Below, in pieces: positions 24,001 to 35,200 of a stretch of 64,000 bases of DNA. The notes beneath the pieces were generated by a model. It saw only the letters and a list, made by a program, of their open reading frames with translations. It was not told the origin of the DNA and did no database searches. The first letter of the stretch is position 1. Every line of letters starts with the position of its first letter. The translations under genes were made by a program, and so were the position numbers. The DNA comes from Chamaea fasciata (Eukaryota > Chordata > Aves > Passeriformes > Sylviidae). The stretch lies in contig JARCOQ010000006.1 in NCBI GenBank assembly GCA_029207755.1, positions 21,798,890 to 21,862,889 on the forward strand. Direction: 5' to 3'.

Positions 24001-27000
24001 ACTTCAAGGATTAATTTAAGACCCCTGAAAGACTGTGAAATATATACCAGCATTGGAAGGTGTTATACATACCACATACCTTTGTAATTTTGCAGTACCT
24101 CTAACATTTGTGGAAGTAATCAATAATCTCTTCTTATCCTCCAGACTCAAACGTGTCATCTTGGCAGAGACTGCTCTAATCACCTAGGCTAAGGGGGCAT
24201 GTCAAAGTGTTCTAACAAAAAATGATTTAAAAAATTGAAGATGAATGAGTTCTGATTGTCAATCCCTCTTCAAACTTTTTTGTATTTTAATTAATGGCTG
24301 GATAGTAGATCAAATGCAAACGCATCCCCATAAGTTATGGAAATATCTTGCAAGGCCTGAAGCCTACACATTTTTTCATCAGGTGTACATTTTTAGCATT
24401 TTGTCTTACTCTTTCTCTTGGCATGATAAATGTTTCAGCATTTGTTATAAATGTCATTCTGTCAATGAAAGAGTTGGATCTGAGTCCCCATCAGAAAAAG
24501 AAATTTAATCTTCTATGCCTCTCTCAAACTTGCTTGTCAAGAAATAAGATAACCAACCTCCTGCGGCAATGCTTTGAGTGACTACCACCTACTGGGCCCT
24601 ATGCACAAAATGTTTTGGTTTTTATCTCAGGTCAGGCTAGGTGTGGAACAGATGTTTAACCCTGAAAAAGTTGTTTCTTGACATGTCCAGGAAAAAATCT
24701 ATCTCAGTTCTATTGAGCTCTGCACTGAAACTTTTACCTGCACAGTACCTAGCAACTAACTGGAAAGAGAAGCCCTCTTTGGATACAGACACTAAAATAA
24801 CCATTGACGGAGAAGCCAACTGGAACCACTTAGCCACTATAGGAACAGGTTTTTAAAACCAGTTCTAAGGTGTATATATGTCTTGCAATATAAAGTATAT
24901 ATCTGACAGCTGTGAAAACTTTGATTTTCAAGTTTTCATTTTCTCATTTTTTTCTTAATTTAGCATATGTGGAATAGCCAAAAACAAGCCTGAGTATGGC
25001 ATTGATACTCTTTAGCCAGAGGAAACTGTTTTGGCTCAGCTCGTAAAAATGTTGCCTTGGAGTCATAGGCATCTTCATTCAATTCATGATTAATAAAGAC
25101 CACCATGTGAACACACCAGAGTTAAATCTGCAGATGGAAAGGATGAAGGCTTTACTAATTAGTTAGGTCTGCTCTCGTATCAGACATTGTAGATGTACAA
25201 TGATCTACTCTAAGATATTCTGTGGTTTCTCAGCTCCTGCAAAATTTGTTTCTGCAGTTGGTTATTTCCCAGACACTCCTCATCATTTTACCTGGTGGAT
25301 CCAGGAACATTTCCAGGCTCTCTCCTCTGAAATGATCACCACACAGATTAATTACATTGATCTGTCACCTCAGACCTGGACAACTTAAGATGATATTTCT
25401 GTCTTTAGCCTTAAACCAAAAAATTATCTTGTAATTCATGTAACAAATATCAATTACATAAACCTCTTTATTGCTATGAGGAATTTAAGAGGAATCAGAG
25501 GAATTTATTCCTGTGCTAATGTAACCAATCAGTTCACCTTCAGATCAAGAAACTTATGATCACTATTATTTGACTTCAGCTAGATTTGAAAAGAAAAATC
25601 CATCTTTATTTTGTTAAAAATGGAACAATTTCTCTCTTTAGTTCAACAGAAGTCTTTTGTGTGGTTTGGCAGCAGTACTCTTAAATATACCCTGCATTTA
25701 TTTCTCATATATCTGTAATTTTTAATATCCGTAATAAATATTTACTGAATCAGGAAGTGAGATTTTTATCCCAGTACTTTAGGTTTTGGATTATCAAAAT
25801 AAAAAAATTGTCTAGTATTTATACTATTCTGCCTTTATACTTTTTAAAAATGTTTAAAATTAATATCTGAAAAAGAAATAAAACAATAAATGTGCTATTT
25901 TTCATTTTTCTCTTTGGATTTTACCATTGAAAAATAAAAATATTTTAGAACCTCTAGCACCTCTTAGACAGTTACACTAACCTTACCAGATACTATTCCA
26001 CAGAGCGTGTATTGCTAAATTGCATCATTCTCTTGTTTGCAGATTAGATGTTTAACACTAATGCCTGGAAGCACCAAGACTTGTGCTGCAGTTAGAACAG
26101 GACTGGATACAGCAATAGCCCTTATAGCTATGCGAGCACTTGCCAGAAAATGTAGCACACAATAGTACATGACATACTGGAACTGCCCCTGTATAAATTA
26201 AACAGTATGAGATGTTGAGTGCCACTCTTAGCAGGCCTTGGAAAATATTTGCTTTCATTGCTCTAAGTGCATTCATAAATACAAACACACTCTGGCTCTG
26301 GATTTTCTGGTAAAATATTCTCAAAAACTGGATTCCAAAGAATACCATCTTGGTTGCACAAATCCCCATCCACTTAAAATAGATTTGTTTACAACCATTA
26401 TGTCTTCTTCTATGTTTTATAAAAGCAGAAATGAATGTTGACTATGAAGAATTTTAGTAGCTAAGTTCAATCCTCAGCAAACAACTGATTTCTACAAAAT
26501 GAATCTATTTGGGTATCCTACCGAGCTGTATGTGCTGCTATTTCACTGTTCTTTCATTACTTTTTATTTCAGATGCTTTTTTTTTTTTAGTATTGCCTTC
26601 TCTTCAGTTACAATAAGGTTCATAGATACAACGTGGGGTAAGGCACCTCTGGTGACAGATGGTTGATTAAAATCATGAACAGAGATTAAGCAAGGAAAAA
26701 GTTGGAGGGCTGAACGAGGCAATTAAAATGGCAGCTTGCTCAAGAAAGCAGAAGAGAGGTCATTTTTGCCCTTAAGAAATGCATTAAGCCATGCTACAAT
26801 GATCAAGATTACCAACTGCTCAATGGTTAGTGACAGAAAATCCTCTCTTTATGTCAGTATTTTTCAACAAAATCAGTTCTCAAATTTGATTCCAGTTATG
26901 CACTATTCTTTTTTCCAAACTTAGAGTAGCTCAAGCCAGCTCTTCCAGAAAGACCACACAAGTCCTCGAGTCCTTGTTACAGCTGTGGTAATCCATTATT

Positions 27001-29880
27001 AGGTTCAGGAAGCATCATTATTTCCACTTTTAGGGTAGTGTGGCTTCCATTTCATGGATCTTTTAAACTTAAATATTTCACCCTTTTATATATGTTTATT
27101 GCTTTGTTTCTGGGCTCAGGTGCAGCCAATTGACAGGACTCAGTTCAAATGTGTTTCCAGTTAGACTACAAAAATTGCTCTCTAGTGTACATTGCCATCA
27201 ATCTTTATCCAAAGTATTGATTGGATAAAAGACTGCTGAAAGATGTGTGTGAACACACAGAGTAATTCAAATGTGGTCAAAAAAACTTCTTCTTTACCAC
27301 AAAAACCAAGGAATAAGGAGTGAGGAAAGGCTGTGAAAAAGGTGTCAAATTCAGCTCCTGAGCAGAAAGCTGAATTTATGTTTCAAAATATCAAACATTT
27401 AAACAGGCAAGACACCTTCCCTACAGCTCATCAATTTAAAGTACCATTCCCTAACAACGCTCAGTGCTACACTACAGTAGCATAGCAATACACACATAAG
27501 TGCAAAATGCTTCCAGTCACCCTTTTACCACCAGAAAAAGATCAAGACGAAGTATGAATAAGACAGACCTACTTATACTCTTACCATTTGTTGCTGAGGG
27601 TTTATGTAAAGCTCTCTCTTGTGAGGAATTAAAAGATAAAAATTAGGCACCCCTCAAAACAGATTAAAGACAATAGAAGCTGATTATCTAAAAGCAAACA
27701 TGGAAAGCTAGATGAATTCTCACAGCTGATACAGGTATGGATCAAACTAACAGATTTTTGGGACAGAAAGAGCACCAGCTCAAGTTACATCATTTATTTA
27801 TCAAACCTGTTGCCATTCTTGCAACACCTCATTTTTAATATGCTATCATTTGAAATTTAGTATGGGAAAAAAGCAGCTCAACTTCAGAAGTGAAAGCATA
27901 CAGCCAGTGTAGAACACCAGCTAACTGTTATAATTAACATAGCAATCTGTGCACAATGTAGGCTAGCTGTCAAGATACACACAGCACCAGGGTTTGAATT
28001 GATCCCTGGTGTCAACAGAAAGACTGGCTCAGCAGAAACATGAAAATTTTAAATTATAGATTTTTTTTTTTTAGCCTGAGTCATTATAGAGTGTCCATAG
28101 GAATTCAGGTTCAACATCACTTGCCTGATATTCCCCTGCCCAGAACTGGTGCTGACAAAACACATCACCCCAAAGCTGCACGTGTGGGAAAGCAAATGGA
28201 AAGCTGCAGACCCACCTCTTTTTTTGGGCATGAAGAATAGTACTGGGGATGTGTCCACTGAATTGTTGATACAGCAGGGAAAACATCACAGTTTGAAACA
28301 CTTCCTCAGTGTTCAACCTTCCTTTTTTGCCTCTTGCTCCCTGGAATAAACCAGACAAAGATCAAGCAGGTGCCCATGCATCATGTCTGTATATTTCAAA
28401 TCTACATTTTTTACTGTGTTTTAGAGCACTTCAAATAAAATCCAATGGATTTTAGAAAATTTTAAGTATAACTGTCTTTGAAGAAAAAGCAATATTCAAT
28501 CACCATAGCAACACAGCTGCTGGGAGTATATCTAAAATGTCCATAAAATAACTGCAAGGAAGGAACACACTGTGTCATTGTAGCACAATAAAGGTAAATT
28601 TAAATAGGTAGATTAATGTAAAAGAAATTCCATTAAAATTTTCTGTTTTATTTGTACAGTTAGCCCTTCTCAAGGTGTTACAGAAAGACCAAATTATCCA
28701 GTGAGTTCGCTTCATGTAAACAGTCAGATGTTTGCTTGATGGCCAAATAGTAGTCTGGTCACACTAGTAATAGACATTTTGTAGCATGGTTTACACTTAT
28801 ACATACCCTACTACACAAATTGGTACTGAAAACAACATTTTAAGTAGAACTGCACAGAAATTACTTAGCTCTGACCCATGACTGATGAAGGGAACAAATT
28901 ATAACGGAAGGCAGAGAGAAGTGTTTTATACAAAAATCATAAAAGCTTGGAAAACAAATAGAATGATAGCAACCTACAGAGGGTGGCAAATGAAATTAAT
29001 CAAAAATGTAATAACTATTTGGTGGATTTTGATCTAAGTTCAAAATTCCTTTTTGGAAACTTTCATGTTATCAGAAGTAAGATGGTAATAAAAATAAGAC
29101 ATTTTTGAGACGCATCTTCAGACTCTTTTTATTATAAGTCTTTCTCTTCAGAGGCAGGATACAGCACAGACATTATGTTGTAAAGATTTTGGGCGGAAAA
29201 TTGCTGAATTTAAATTATCCAGTGTAATCACCTCCTTACTCATTCTAAGTTAAATGTTGGTACAATTCTTAATTTTTCAGCTTCTTTGCGGCACATAGAT
29301 TGCTCTCTGTCAATGACTCATTCATTTGCAACTGCTGTGCTCCATCCAGCCTTCATATTTCATGCTCACACTTTTTTCCACTTTCTTTTCTTAATATGGT
29401 TAAATTTAATATATAATTTGTTTAAAATGGCTACTTTTTTTTTTTCTTCAATATAAGTCCTTCTGAAGGGGACTCAAGCAATTAAGATTTTTTTAGAATT
29501 ATGCTTTAAATTTTTTTCTCTGAAAATTTTTGAAAAGTTATGAAAATACAATGTGGACGCATTTTTGAGTTTAAATCAATTTTTTTAAATTAACTGAATA
29601 ATTTTTTCACTACTTTTTGTATTTCTGACTACTTAAATCTATTATTTTTTTTTCACCTTCTAATCATATGATATTTATAAATACTGCAGATTGCTGAGCA
29701 ATTTCTGGCAGATAAATTATGTTTCATTCCTTTTTTATTTATGGAGTATGCAATATCCATTAAGTTACTCAATGTTTCATTCAAATTAAGTTAGTGTAAA
29801 TAGACATCAACTTCTTAAAGCAATGTCCAATCTTCTGACCTCCATTAAAGTTATTGCTTTGGCAAACACACTAAAGGCTG
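21006..29880. other. Non-coding sequence, about 9 kb
   Basis: No recognised gene or transposon. The minus-strand frames around 22404-23156 (up to 141 codons) are leucine and phenylalanine rich and look superficially membrane-like. They are three unjoined frames with no conserved receptor motif, and the plus strand is purine-rich there, which alone produces such peptides. Slightly GC-richer DNA at 28090-28350 carries overlapping short frames on both strands and may be an eroded, unrecognised repeat. T-runs occur near 26577, 28062 and 29427. Confidence 0.6.
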
Positions 29881-30150
29881 CATTCATAGCGTGCATTCTC
29901 TATCTTGCAATTAATTTTACTAGTGTCCCAAATGCATGAATTAGCATGCCATAGAGCTCCAAAGTGTGATTGATTATGCCGCATGATAGATGGTTTTAAT
30001 GCATTTTGCTTTAATACTTGGGTTTAAAGTATGGCAAAGCCATCAAAGTGATTAGTTTAGGTGTGGCAGCTTCTAATAAATGTACTTAGCATAATTGATT
30101 GTCTGTGTGGCTCAGCGAAATCATGAATTGATTATGAAATGCTAAAACAG
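29881..30150. promoter_or_regulatory. Candidate conserved non-coding element, homeodomain-motif rich
   Basis: This 270-bp stretch has an unusually dense set of developmental transcription-factor-like words. The decamer ATTGATTATG occurs exactly twice (29969-29978 and 30127-30136), and a related TAATTGATTG lies at 30092-30101. The first sits in TGATTGATTATG, which resembles a PBX/HOX composite site. An AATGCATGAATTAGCATGCC block (29931-29950) and a TTAATGCATTTTG block resemble POU/homeodomain sites. No transposon similarity or open frame is seen. Avian gene deserts near developmental regulators often contain such elements. Conservation cannot be tested from one sequence, so this is a hypothesis. 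Confidence 0.35.
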
Positions 30151-30638
30151 CAATGCAACGTTTTAAAATGAGTTACTTTTTCTGTTTCCTTTCAACAAAT
30201 TTTACTTAATGTACTGTCCCCTTCTTGGCTGGGACCCATAATGCAGATCAGCTTAGTCAATGGAAGGCAGAGTCTGATTCTGTCACTTTGCCCTTTTTGG
30301 GATCATCCCCACCTCCCAGTCAATCTCTCCCAGTAGCTGTGAGTACTAAGATCAGACAGCATGCCTTTGGTTACTCACCAGACAAAAAAAGAATGATACT
30401 GTGCTCCATTTAGAAACACAAGGTGAGAAAAAACTTGCAGAGCCTCTCCTGCACTTCCCTGCAAAAGGCAACTAATAGAGGAGACTATAAAATCCCTGAA
30501 GCAGCGGCCCTGATTTATAGACTGGGATGCAGATTGCACATTTTTATCAGTTTATCAATAATAAATAAGAATTGTGACCTAACTCAGGGTTATGGTTACT
30601 CTAACTTGTGCACTGTGCTGTTTCTGAAGACTTCACCC

Positions 30639-30766
30639 TGTGGAAGGAATTTACACTGGAGGAGTTCATGAACGGCAGCCTGTGGGAAGGACTCACACTG
30701 AAGAAGTTTGTGGAGGACCCCACACTGTAGTGAGGGAAGGACTCCTATCCCTGAGGAGGAAGAAGC
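30639..30766 (+). repeat. Three degenerate ~41-bp tandem repeats in LTR U3
   Basis: Three successive units begin at about 30639 (CTGTGGAAGGAATTTACACT), 30680 (CTGTGGGAAGGACTCACACT) and 30724 (ACTGTAGTGAGGGAAGGACT). U3 repeats of this kind usually carry enhancer sites; here they are diverged. Confidence 0.8.
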
Positions 30767-30934
30767 AGCAAAAAAACATGTGATGAGCTGACCATAACCC
30801 CCATCTCCCAAGGCTGATGATGGGGAAGAGGTAGAGAACTGGCAATAAAATTAAGCCCAGGAAAGAGGGAGATAGAAGAAGGTGTTTTTAGGATTTGTTT
30901 CAGTTCTCATTATCCTGCTCCTATTTTGATTGGT

Positions 30935-30940
30935 AATAAA
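30935..30940 (+). terminator. LTR polyadenylation signal AATAAA
   Basis: Canonical AATAAA inside the LTR, in the conserved TTGATTGGTAATAAATT context that marks the R region of this LTR type. Whether it still works in host transcripts is unknown. Confidence 0.6.
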
Positions 30941-31111
30941 TTCAATTGATTTCCCTAAGTCATCTGTTTTACCCATTGGTGAGTTATCCCTCCCTGCCCT
31001 TATCTCAACCTGTGAATCTTTCAATGTATCTTCTCTCCCATACCCAGATGAGGAGGGGAGTGATAGAGAGGCTTTGGTGCATACCTGTAACCCAGTCAAG
31101 GTCAAAACACA

Positions 31112-31477
31112 ATACCTAAGAACAGCAACGTATGTGAGTTCAGAGATGGATGTCAGGGAAAGAGATCCCCTTGGATGCATGCAAAGAAGGTTTGGGAGCA
31201 AAGAAAATAACAGAGGTGAGAAACAGGTGAGGGGATGTATGGATTCTTAAAGGAAAGAAGGAAAATTGTTTATTTAGCAGTCAGTGGAGATTCAAGGTTT
31301 AACGTGGTGCTTTGTACAGTCATTAGCATTTTCCCAACAGAATTTGCAAGGCACTAAAGAAACAACAGAGAATTGCCATAGAAAAAGTGATAGTACAAGC
31401 CACGTGAGTAAAGTAGAAATCAGTTTTCCATGGGGGAAAATAAAAAAGGACCATGCATATGTTGATTATACTGTTCT
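31112..31477. other. Short spacer between LTR and CR1 tail
   Basis: About 365 bp of purine-rich, non-repetitive sequence with no gene seen. Confidence 0.55.
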
Positions 31478-31619
31478 GTGAGGATGATGAGGAACTGGAA
31501 CAGGTTGGATGGGGTTTGAGCAACCTGGTCTAATGGAAGGTATTGCTGCCCACAACAGGGAGATCGTAACTAGATGATCTTTAAGGTCCCTCCCAATCCA
31601 AAATATTCTTTGATTCTGT
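31478..31619 (+). mobile_element. CR1 LINE 3' tail with internal deletion
   Basis: About 140 bp of CR1 3' UTR in the plus orientation: GTGAGGATGATGAGGAACTG, then GGTTGGATGGGGTTTGAGC, AACCTGGTCTAATGGAAGG, a GATGATCTTTAAGGTCCC block, and the tail ATTCTTTGATTCTG. Compared with the copy at 7952-8523, about 51 bp are missing between the two CAGG(T/C)TG heptamers, leaving a single CAGGTTG at 31501-31507. This points to a microhomology-mediated or slippage deletion. Confidence 0.9.
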
Positions 31620-31653
31620 AAATATCTTTATACTACATACAAGATATTAGAGA

Positions 31654-31689
31654 ATTATTATTATTATTGTTGTTGTTATTTTTATTATT
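31654..31689. repeat. ATT/GTT compound microsatellite
   Basis: Five ATT-type units pass into three GTT units and then back to ATT, about 36 bp. It begins some 35 bp after the CR1 tail. AT-rich sequence continues to about 31760. Confidence 0.8.
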
Positions 31690-32918
31690 GATATTGCTCC
31701 ATTTAAATATAATATTCTAATTATAATTTCATAGAGTAGATTATTATATTTGATACTAAATATTTATAATATTTGATTGTATAACTGAATAACCATTTGT
31801 CCCTTTCAACTAATTTTAAAACATTTTTGAAAAAATTTGATTTGGATAAACAATTTTTCTGATGTTTTCTGTGTTCAGACTTAGAGCCACTTTCACTTAC
31901 AATGCTTGTGTTTCTTTTCAGTCCTCAAGGTCTGTATGACATCTTTGGACTTCAGTGATGAATTTTTCATTTACTTAAGTAAGGAATTAGGGAACAGAAA
32001 GATTTATAAAGGAATGAATATGATTTTCCTTCTTCCTACCATCGTGAGTCTCCCGAGAAAGAGCACTGTATCATAAAAATATAAAAAGCACCTAATATTT
32101 CCTAACTATTTTCAGTTCTTGACAGTAAAAGATAAAATTGTCTGTAGGGAAATACATAAAAATTGTGTGAGGCTTCAGACTTCTAAATGTATTTACTCAG
32201 TAAGCCTCTGCTCGTTATTTTATTACTTGGAGTAGAAAGTGTTCCTGTTTCATAGCTCTATTGAAGTTTCAGAAATTTAAACAAATTGTATTTTTTCCCT
32301 TCTATGACTATATAATTCATCAAGCCAGGGTCTTGTTCTGTTTATTACATTATTTTTCCATGCATGAAAATCCATTTGCTGCTCTGGTTCTTATTGAAAA
32401 TGGTAATTTCCTGGGTGGATGCACATCTGTTATCATTTCAGAGTCCAGTGTGATGAGCCTGAGTGCAAAATCTCTTCTCAATGACACTAGAGCAATGGTA
32501 ATATTCTATTTGTTTCTAGTTTACTGAAACAAAATCTAGAAAATAAAAATAAAACAAAATAAAACCTTTTCAACACCGGAAGGTATTGAGCATCATTTTT
32601 TCTCTTTTTATGTTGCCAAGTTTCTTTTCTAAGTCATGGAATCATAAGGACTACAAATGAATCAATAAGTCAGACATATACACACCTCATAGCAGGAGAA
32701 TACACCAACAGAAAATAACAGAGGTTCAATCAATCATAATTTTGCTGTTGACATCATGGGCAGAAATTCCCTAGAACCAGGGAGAAAACAAACAAAGAAT
32801 ACGAAACTGTTTTTCATATTAAAAATTTCTGCTTGTACATGAGTGTTAGGTGAATAAAATAAAAAGATCTTTTCAAAAAATTCTATGAAATATTTTGTGT
32901 AAGCAACTTTCAGAGCAG
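31690..32918. other. Non-coding AT-rich sequence
   Basis: No recognised gene or transposon. The frame at 32261-32527 (+, 88 codons) has no recognisable domain. Confidence 0.6.
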
Positions 32919-33420
32919 AAATCATAGAATCATAGAACATCCTGTGTTGGAAGGGGCCCAACAAGGATCATCCAATCCAACTCCTGGCCCTTCAAGACAC
33001 CCCTGAGACTCACATCACGTGCCTGAGAGTGTTGTATAACACTCCTTGAACTCTGCCAGGCTTGGTGCCATGAGCACTTCCATGAGGAGCCTGATCCAGT
33101 GCACCACCCTCTTGGTGAAAAAGCTTTTCCTAATATCCAACTAAACCTCCCAAAAAAAACTTCTGGCCATTCCCTCAGGTCCTGTCTCTGGTTACCACAG
33201 AGATCAGTGTCTGCCCCTCCTCTTCCCCGCATGAGGAAGTTGTAGACCACAATGAGGTCCCCCTTGGAGTCCTCCTCTCCAGGCTGAACAGACCAAGTGA
33301 CCTCAGCCACTCCTCAGCCACAGCTACCCCTTCGTATCTTTCATCACCTGTATGGGATTTGGACACTCTCCAATAGCTTGATATCCTTCTTATATTCTGC
33401 TGCCCTAAAATGAACACAGA
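32919..33420 (-). mobile_element. CR1 LINE 3' fragment, minus strand, intact tail
   Basis: The plus strand begins with two copies of the 8-bp tail unit in reverse complement (ATCATAGAATCATAGAAC), the signature of a CR1 3' end. It continues through the reverse complement of the 3' UTR: CTGTGTTGGAAGGGGCCCAA, a CCAATCCAACTCCTGGCCC block, TTGGTGAAAAAGCTTTTCC, CTCTCCAGGCTGAACAGACC, and GACCTCAGCCACTCCTCAGC. It ends near 33420 in the part just after ORF2 (CTGCCCTAAAATGAACACAG). Of the CR1 copies here it keeps the cleanest tail and looks relatively young. Long open frames over it on the minus strand (126 and 93 codons) are translations of the 3' UTR, not genes. Confidence 0.95.
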
Positions 33421-35162
33421 TGTATATTTAAAAATGTTTATTATTTCTGAAGTCAAGAAAACTTCCAGATGAAGGAAAAATAATGCATTTTCATTTATAG
33501 CACTGCATGAAATGGTAACCCAATTTGTATTTTGCTCATACAGACTTTATTATTTAGTGAGAAGCAATACATTCAAAAGCAGAGCGACCTTCAGTAACAT
33601 ATGAGGAATTTTTTTAAGGAGAACACTGACACCAAAAAGGATTTTCATTCTGTTGTATTTCCTTCCATTCCCTCAGAAAGTCAGAAGGACAGGAAAGCCA
33701 CTTAAAGAGGTTTCTGTACAAAGCCATATTTTGGACAGAACATGGAGCTCACAAGTATGTAACAAGTCATGGTGATGAATGAAAATGTCTAGAAAACAGA
33801 AGGTTAACTATCTCAGCTCACAATCTTGCAGACCTGAAGTTGCTTTCAGCAACCCAACAATTTGTCTTAATGAGACAGCAAGCATTCCAGGGGGAAATAA
33901 AGACAAGAATAATTGACAGCATGCACCTGCTTCTCTGTGAAAGAGGAACTCCTACCTGTATCAAGGAGAAAGATTGTGAGCTGGACTACTGTGTCCCCAG
34001 AGTGCAAATGAGCAACTATTGTCTTTGATATTTGGTAGTAGTAGTAGTTCCCTGTGAGAATATAGAGTACATTTTTAAATACTGAAAACATTTTTACACT
34101 AGTCTAAAAACATTGGCTTACTAACAAGTACGGTTTTATCAATAGTTTAAAACTAGAATATATTCTAGTCCTGACCTTAAAAAAGTCAGGGTTTTTTTTT
34201 TGCAGATGGAAAACTCAGCCTATATGATAACACTGGTTTTCCTCCCCCAGCAGAAGTATAGGAAATTCATTAAAAGATTGCTTATTTTATGCAATACAGA
34301 GAAACTACGAATTATCTTTTCCAAAGCATGCAAATTTTCAAGCCAACTACTCCATAGAAAATCACGAAACATCAAGTTGTTATGGGGAATGTAATGCTAA
34401 CGTGATGCAGAGCATGCTCTGTGAAGTATACTGCTTCTGGTTTGATCAAGGTTAGTGTCTGAAAAGCTACTTCCAATCGATATTCTCTATTCTATTTGTG
34501 AGATGGACCTATGTTCTCCTATGAGATTACTCATAAAAATAACCCTACCAAAAGAATCAACATACCTCCTACATCTTCTCACACTGATTTCAGTTATGCT
34601 AGAAAATTAAATTCTTTAAAATAGTGTTTCCAAGATAAAATATTACCTACTATTCAATACATGGAAACACACAACTTCGGTCTCTATATGTTCTCTTGTT
34701 GAAATTTTAACTTTATTAATAGCCAGGTCACTAATATTTCTTTTATTAGTATGCATTTTCTCAACACACTTGTAATTCCCTCTCATTTCACTGCATGTAA
34801 ATATACTTTTGTAAATCCATAACACTTTCTACCAAAACAGATGAATTCAGGTCATTTTTATAATAATATTTTTATTGGTCTTACTGTAGCTAGAAAAGCA
34901 TAAAATTTTGCATAGCTGCTTTTATCCTCTGTTTCAACACATTTGCTTCTGTCAAGTAAAGTACAGACAACAATAGCGTCAAAAGACTTCACTGAAAGAT
35001 TAATGGGCTCGTCTGTCAGTATACTTGTTTCTTGGTCACATGCTAGCTTGAGTCCTGGTAGCTACAAAGCATCTCAATACACTGAAGTTTATATCCACTG
35101 TACATCAAAGAGAAATGAAAGAATCCTAAGAGAAAGGGTCCTGCCATCAAGCAACCTATACA

Positions 35163-35165
<3 letters not shown>
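33421..35165. other. Non-coding sequence
   Basis: No recognised gene or transposon. A short GTA-type repeat lies near 34036-34048. A 74-codon frame (34943-35167) ends where the A32 tract begins; it has no recognisable domain. Confidence 0.6.

Positions 35166-35197
<32 letters not shown>
35166..35197. repeat. Uninterrupted A32 tract
   Basis: Thirty-two consecutive As. No AATAAA lies 10-30 bp upstream and no flanking duplication was found, so the case for a retrocopied mRNA tail is weak. It is most simply an expanded mononucleotide repeat. Confidence 0.95.

Positions 35198-35200
<3 letters not shown>

Larger units (their letters stand above)
30601..31111 (+). mobile_element. Solo LTR remnant of an avian endogenous retrovirus
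   Basis: About 510 bp matching the 3' two-thirds of a well-known avian ERV long terminal repeat. From upstream it shows degenerate ~41-bp repeats built on GTGGGAAGGACTCACACTG, then a GAGCTGACCATAACCCCCAT block, GAGGTAGAGAACTGG, and AAGCCCAGGAAAGAGGGAG. The poly(A) signal region follows (TTGATTGGTAATAAATTC, AATAAA at 30935-30940), then the GGTGAGTTATCCCTCCC block, GAGGAGGGGAGTGATAGAGA, and a terminal GTCAAAACACA whose last CA is the LTR end. The 5' boundary is unclear; the usual start of U3 is missing or eroded. No gag, pol or env follows, so it is a solo LTR from LTR-LTR recombination or a truncated remnant. The ERV class is not settled from sequence alone. Confidence 0.87.

Noticed and set aside
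32930..33456. Two minus-strand frames of 126 and 93 codons
   Set aside because: They are translations of the CR1 3' untranslated region and nearby sequence.
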